Part shown: positions 42,376 to 44,096 of the stretch, piece by piece
Numbering within the stretch: the stretch's first letter is position 1
How the letters are laid out: each line of letters opens with the position of its first letter
Assembly: GCA_046316025.1 (NCBI GenBank)
Contig: JBKCXU010000095.1
Span: 1 to 44,096 of the forward strand
Direction of reading: 5' to 3'
Source of the DNA: JAJTHJ01 sp046316025
GTDB taxonomy: Bacteria > Pseudomonadota > Gammaproteobacteria > Burkholderiales > Burkholderiaceae_F
DNA length: 44,096 nucleotides
Made by a program: the position numbers and the translations under genes
The notes under the pieces: generated by a model
Told to the model about the DNA's origin: nothing
Seen by the model: only the letters and a program-made list of their open reading frames with translations
The model's database searches: none

Positions 42376-42411
42376 TTCGACCACGGTCGGACGCTGTCCC
42401 TTTTTCTTTTT
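42360..42411 (+). terminator. Intrinsic terminator, riboswitch expression platform
   Basis: GGACAG (42360-42365) pairs with CTGTCC (42394-42399); an inner stem GTTCGAC (42375-42381) / GTCGGAC (42386-42392) with a CACG loop strengthens it, and a T-rich run (42401-42411) follows. The outer 5' strand overlaps CAGAG of aptamer 2 P1, so the two folds exclude each other. This predicts an ON switch: glycine-bound aptamer prevents termination. Confidence 0.85.
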
Positions 42412-42420
42412 CGGTGCCGC

Positions 42421-43542
42421 ATGACGCTCAAACGCACGCCCCTTTACGACACGCACGTCGCCGCCGGCGCCAAGATGGTGGACTTCGGCGGCTGGGAAAT
42501 GCCGGTCGCCTACGGCTCGCAGATCGAGGAGCACCACGCCGTGCGCCGCCACGCGGGGATGTTCGACGTTTCGCACATGCGGGTGGTCGATCTGGACGGC
42601 CACGACAGCCGCGAGTTTCTGCGCACGCTGATCGCCAACGACGTGGCCAAGCTCACCTTTGGCCGGGCGCTGTACTCCTGCATGCTGCGGCCCGACGGCG
42701 GGGTGATCGACGATCTGATCGTCTACTGGATGGGCGGTGAGCACTACCGCGTGGTGGTCAACGCCGGCACCGCCGACAAGGATCTCGCCTGGATGCACGA
42801 GGTGCAGCATGGCCGTACTGGGCCGGGCAGGCACTTTCGCGTGTCGCTGCTGCCGCGGCGCGAGCTCGCCATGCTGGCCGTGCAGGGGCCGCGGGCGCGC
42901 GAGATCCTGCGCAACACGATGGAGGGCTTGGACGGCGACGCCGCGCTGGCGATGGATGCGTTGAAGCCCTTCAGCGCGGCCATCGTCGATGAGTTTTTCA
43001 TCGGCCGCACCGGTTACACCGGCGAGGACGGCTGCGAGATCGTGCTGCCCGCCGGCGAGGTCGTCGATCTGTGGCAGCGGTTGGCGCACGATGGCGTGAC
43101 CCCCTGCGGTCTGGGCGCGCGCGACACGCTGCGGCTGGAAGCCGGCATGGCGCTCTACGGGCAGGACATCGACGAGACCGTGACACCGCTGGAATCCGGC
43201 CTCGCCTGGACGGTGGACTTCAGCGACGCGGAGCGCCGCTTTATCGGCCGCGATGCGCTGGAGCGCCAGCGCGGCACCGACGTACCGCGGCAACTGGTGG
43301 GCCTCAAACTGCTCGACAAAGGCGTGCTGCGCGCGCACCAAAAGGTGACGACCGCGCAGGGTGCCGGAGAAATCACCAGCGGCAGTTTTGCACCCACGCT
43401 CAACTGCTCGGTCGCGCTGGCGCGGGTGCCGGCGGGCGTCGCGGTGGGCGACCGCGTCGAGGTCGATTTGCGCGGCCGCGCGGCAGCGGCGCAGGTAGTC
43501 AAGTATCCGTTCGTACGCAATGGCAAGTCGCTGATCGACTGA
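42421..43542 (+). CDS. gcvT: Glycine cleavage system T protein (aminomethyltransferase)
   Basis: This subunit transfers the methylene group from the H-protein aminomethyl-lipoyl arm to tetrahydrofolate and releases ammonia. The 373-residue product begins MTLKRTPLYDTHVAAGAKMV, with FGGWEMPVAYGSQIEEHHAV and GMFDVSHM as the folate-binding start of the family, IGRTGYTGEDGCEIV in the middle domain, and a C-terminal barrel (ITSGSFAPTLNCSVALARVP). ATG is directly after the riboswitch platform. gcvH follows 25 bp later. Confidence 0.97.
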   Translation: MTLKRTPLYDTHVAAGAKMVDFGGWEMPVAYGSQIEEHHAVRRHAGMFDVSHMRVVDLDGHDSREFLRTLIANDVAKLTFGRALYSCMLRPDGGVIDDLIVYWMGGEHYRVVVNAGTADKDLAWMHEVQHGRTGPGRHFRVSLLPRRELAMLAVQGPRAREILRNTMEGLDGDAALAMDALKPFSAAIVDEFFIGRTGYTGEDGCEIVLPAGEVVDLWQRLAHDGVTPCGLGARDTLRLEAGMALYGQDIDETVTPLESGLAWTVDFSDAERRFIGRDALERQRGTDVPRQLVGLKLLDKGVLRAHQKVTTAQGAGEITSGSFAPTLNCSVALARVPAGVAVGDRVEVDLRGRAAAAQVVKYPFVRNGKSLID

Positions 43543-43567
43543 ACATCACCTCGATGAGGAGCATTCA

Positions 43568-43954
43568 ATGAACGTCCCCGCAAACCTCAAGTACACAACC
43601 TCGCACGAATGGGTGCGGCAGGAAGCCGACGGCAGCCTGACGGTCGGCATCACCGACTACGCGCAGGACGCGTTGGGCGACCTGGTGTACGTGGAACTGC
43701 CCGCGGTGGGTCGCACGCTAGCAGCCGGCGAAGCCTGCGCGGTGGTCGAGTCGGTCAAGGCCGCCTCGGACGTGTACGCGCCGATTGCCGGCCAAGTGCT
43801 GGCCGTTAACGAAGAATTGAGCAGCAAGCCCGAGGCGGTTAATGCCGACGCGTTTGCGGCCTGGCTCTTCAAGCTCAAGCCGGCCGATGCGGGCTCCGTG
43901 ACCGCGCTGATGTCGGCCGAGGCTTACCAGCAGAACGTCGCGGTGGAGAAGTAG
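43568..43954 (+). CDS. gcvH: Glycine cleavage system H protein (lipoyl carrier)
   Basis: This small carrier shuttles the aminomethyl intermediate between the P and T proteins on a lipoyl-lysine. The 128-residue product has the usual length. The lipoylation site is Lys64 in ESVKAASDVYAP; the surrounding GDLVYVELPAVG and INEE-like AVNEELSSKPE blocks are standard. AATGAGGAG-like sequence (GATGAGGAGCATTCA) ahead of the ATG supplies the ribosome-binding site. The repeat after the stop separates it from the expected gcvP outside the window. Confidence 0.97.
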   Translation: MNVPANLKYTTSHEWVRQEADGSLTVGITDYAQDALGDLVYVELPAVGRTLAAGEACAVVESVKAASDVYAPIAGQVLAVNEELSSKPEAVNADAFAAWLFKLKPADAGSVTALMSAEAYQQNVAVEK

Positions 43955-43996
43955 TCCGCGCGGCGCGCGCTGCCATAGCCTGCTTCGTCGGCTGCG

Positions 43997-44096
43997 GTCT
44001 TCCCTGACCCCAAACCCCCTCCCGGAGGGAGAGGGGCGTTCAACACACCCCCACCCGGAGAGGGTGGCCGCGCGCGCGGCCCGGGGTGGGACGACC
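43997..44096. repeat. GC-rich palindromic repeat (CCCTCTCCC type) at the right edge
   Basis: Left boundary GGTCTTCCCTGACCCC and right end GGGGTGGGACGACC; contains CCTCCCGGAGGGAGAGGGG and CCCGGAGAGGGTGG palindromes. Same family as 13441-13538 and 26693-26761. It extends to the window edge. Confidence 0.75.

Overview
The window reads as a chromosomal segment of a GC-rich beta-proteobacterium, most likely Burkholderiales or a near relative. The reasons are an ilvB-ilvH-ilvC operon divergent from an ECF sigma / DUF3619 / DUF3106 / RDD cluster, a dcd - PF10136 membrane protein - arginine/lysine/ornithine decarboxylase block, a glycine riboswitch ahead of gcvT-gcvH, and many GC-rich palindromic intergenic repeats. 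This placement is inferred from gene content and protein features; no search was run. No rRNA, tRNA or CRISPR array was seen.

Layout. (1) 1-4.7 kb, minus strand: a two-partner secretion operon, made of the outer-membrane transporter (tpsB) and the first ~969 codons of a large filamentous-haemagglutinin-like exoprotein (tpsA) that runs off the left edge. (2) 4.7-6 kb: gene-poor DNA with a frameshifted IS256-family transposase remnant. (3) 6-10.3 kb, minus: a SIMPL-domain periplasmic protein, then the branched-chain amino acid genes ilvC, ilvH and ilvB. (4) 10.5-13.4 kb: ECF sigma factor, DUF3619 and DUF3106 proteins, RDD membrane protein, and a convergent FFLEELY-motif protein. (5) 13.6-24 kb: a Yej-type peptide ABC transporter. 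Fused ATPase and two permeases are on the minus strand. Diverging from them on the plus strand are three tandem paralogous substrate-binding proteins and a membrane-anchored lipase-like hydrolase, all four chained by ATGA overlaps. (6) 24-30.5 kb: lipid and storage genes, namely a two-domain alcohol-forming fatty acyl reductase of the Marinobacter type, a phasin and a patatin phospholipase, followed by an unidentified secreted protein, a TetR regulator and aquaporin Z. (7) 30.6-38.8 kb: a TPR-like protein, a DSD1-family PLP enzyme, dCTP deaminase, the PF10136 membrane protein (usually called a site-specific recombinase), a basic amino acid decarboxylase and an RraA-family protein. (8) 38.8-42.1 kb: a GFA-family protein, a broken higA, the cbpA-cbpM co-chaperone pair, a tiny Met/Gly-rich membrane protein and an orphan Phd-like antitoxin. 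(9) 42.2-44.1 kb: a tandem glycine riboswitch with a terminator platform, then gcvT and gcvH; gcvP probably lies to the right.

The points most worth a second look are the translationally chained trio of binding proteins plus lipase, the reductase/phasin/patatin neighbourhood, the palindromic repeats that appear to supply ribosome-binding sites to two genes and the C-terminus of a third, the orphan secreted protein, and the exact in-frame internal duplication in the exoprotein.
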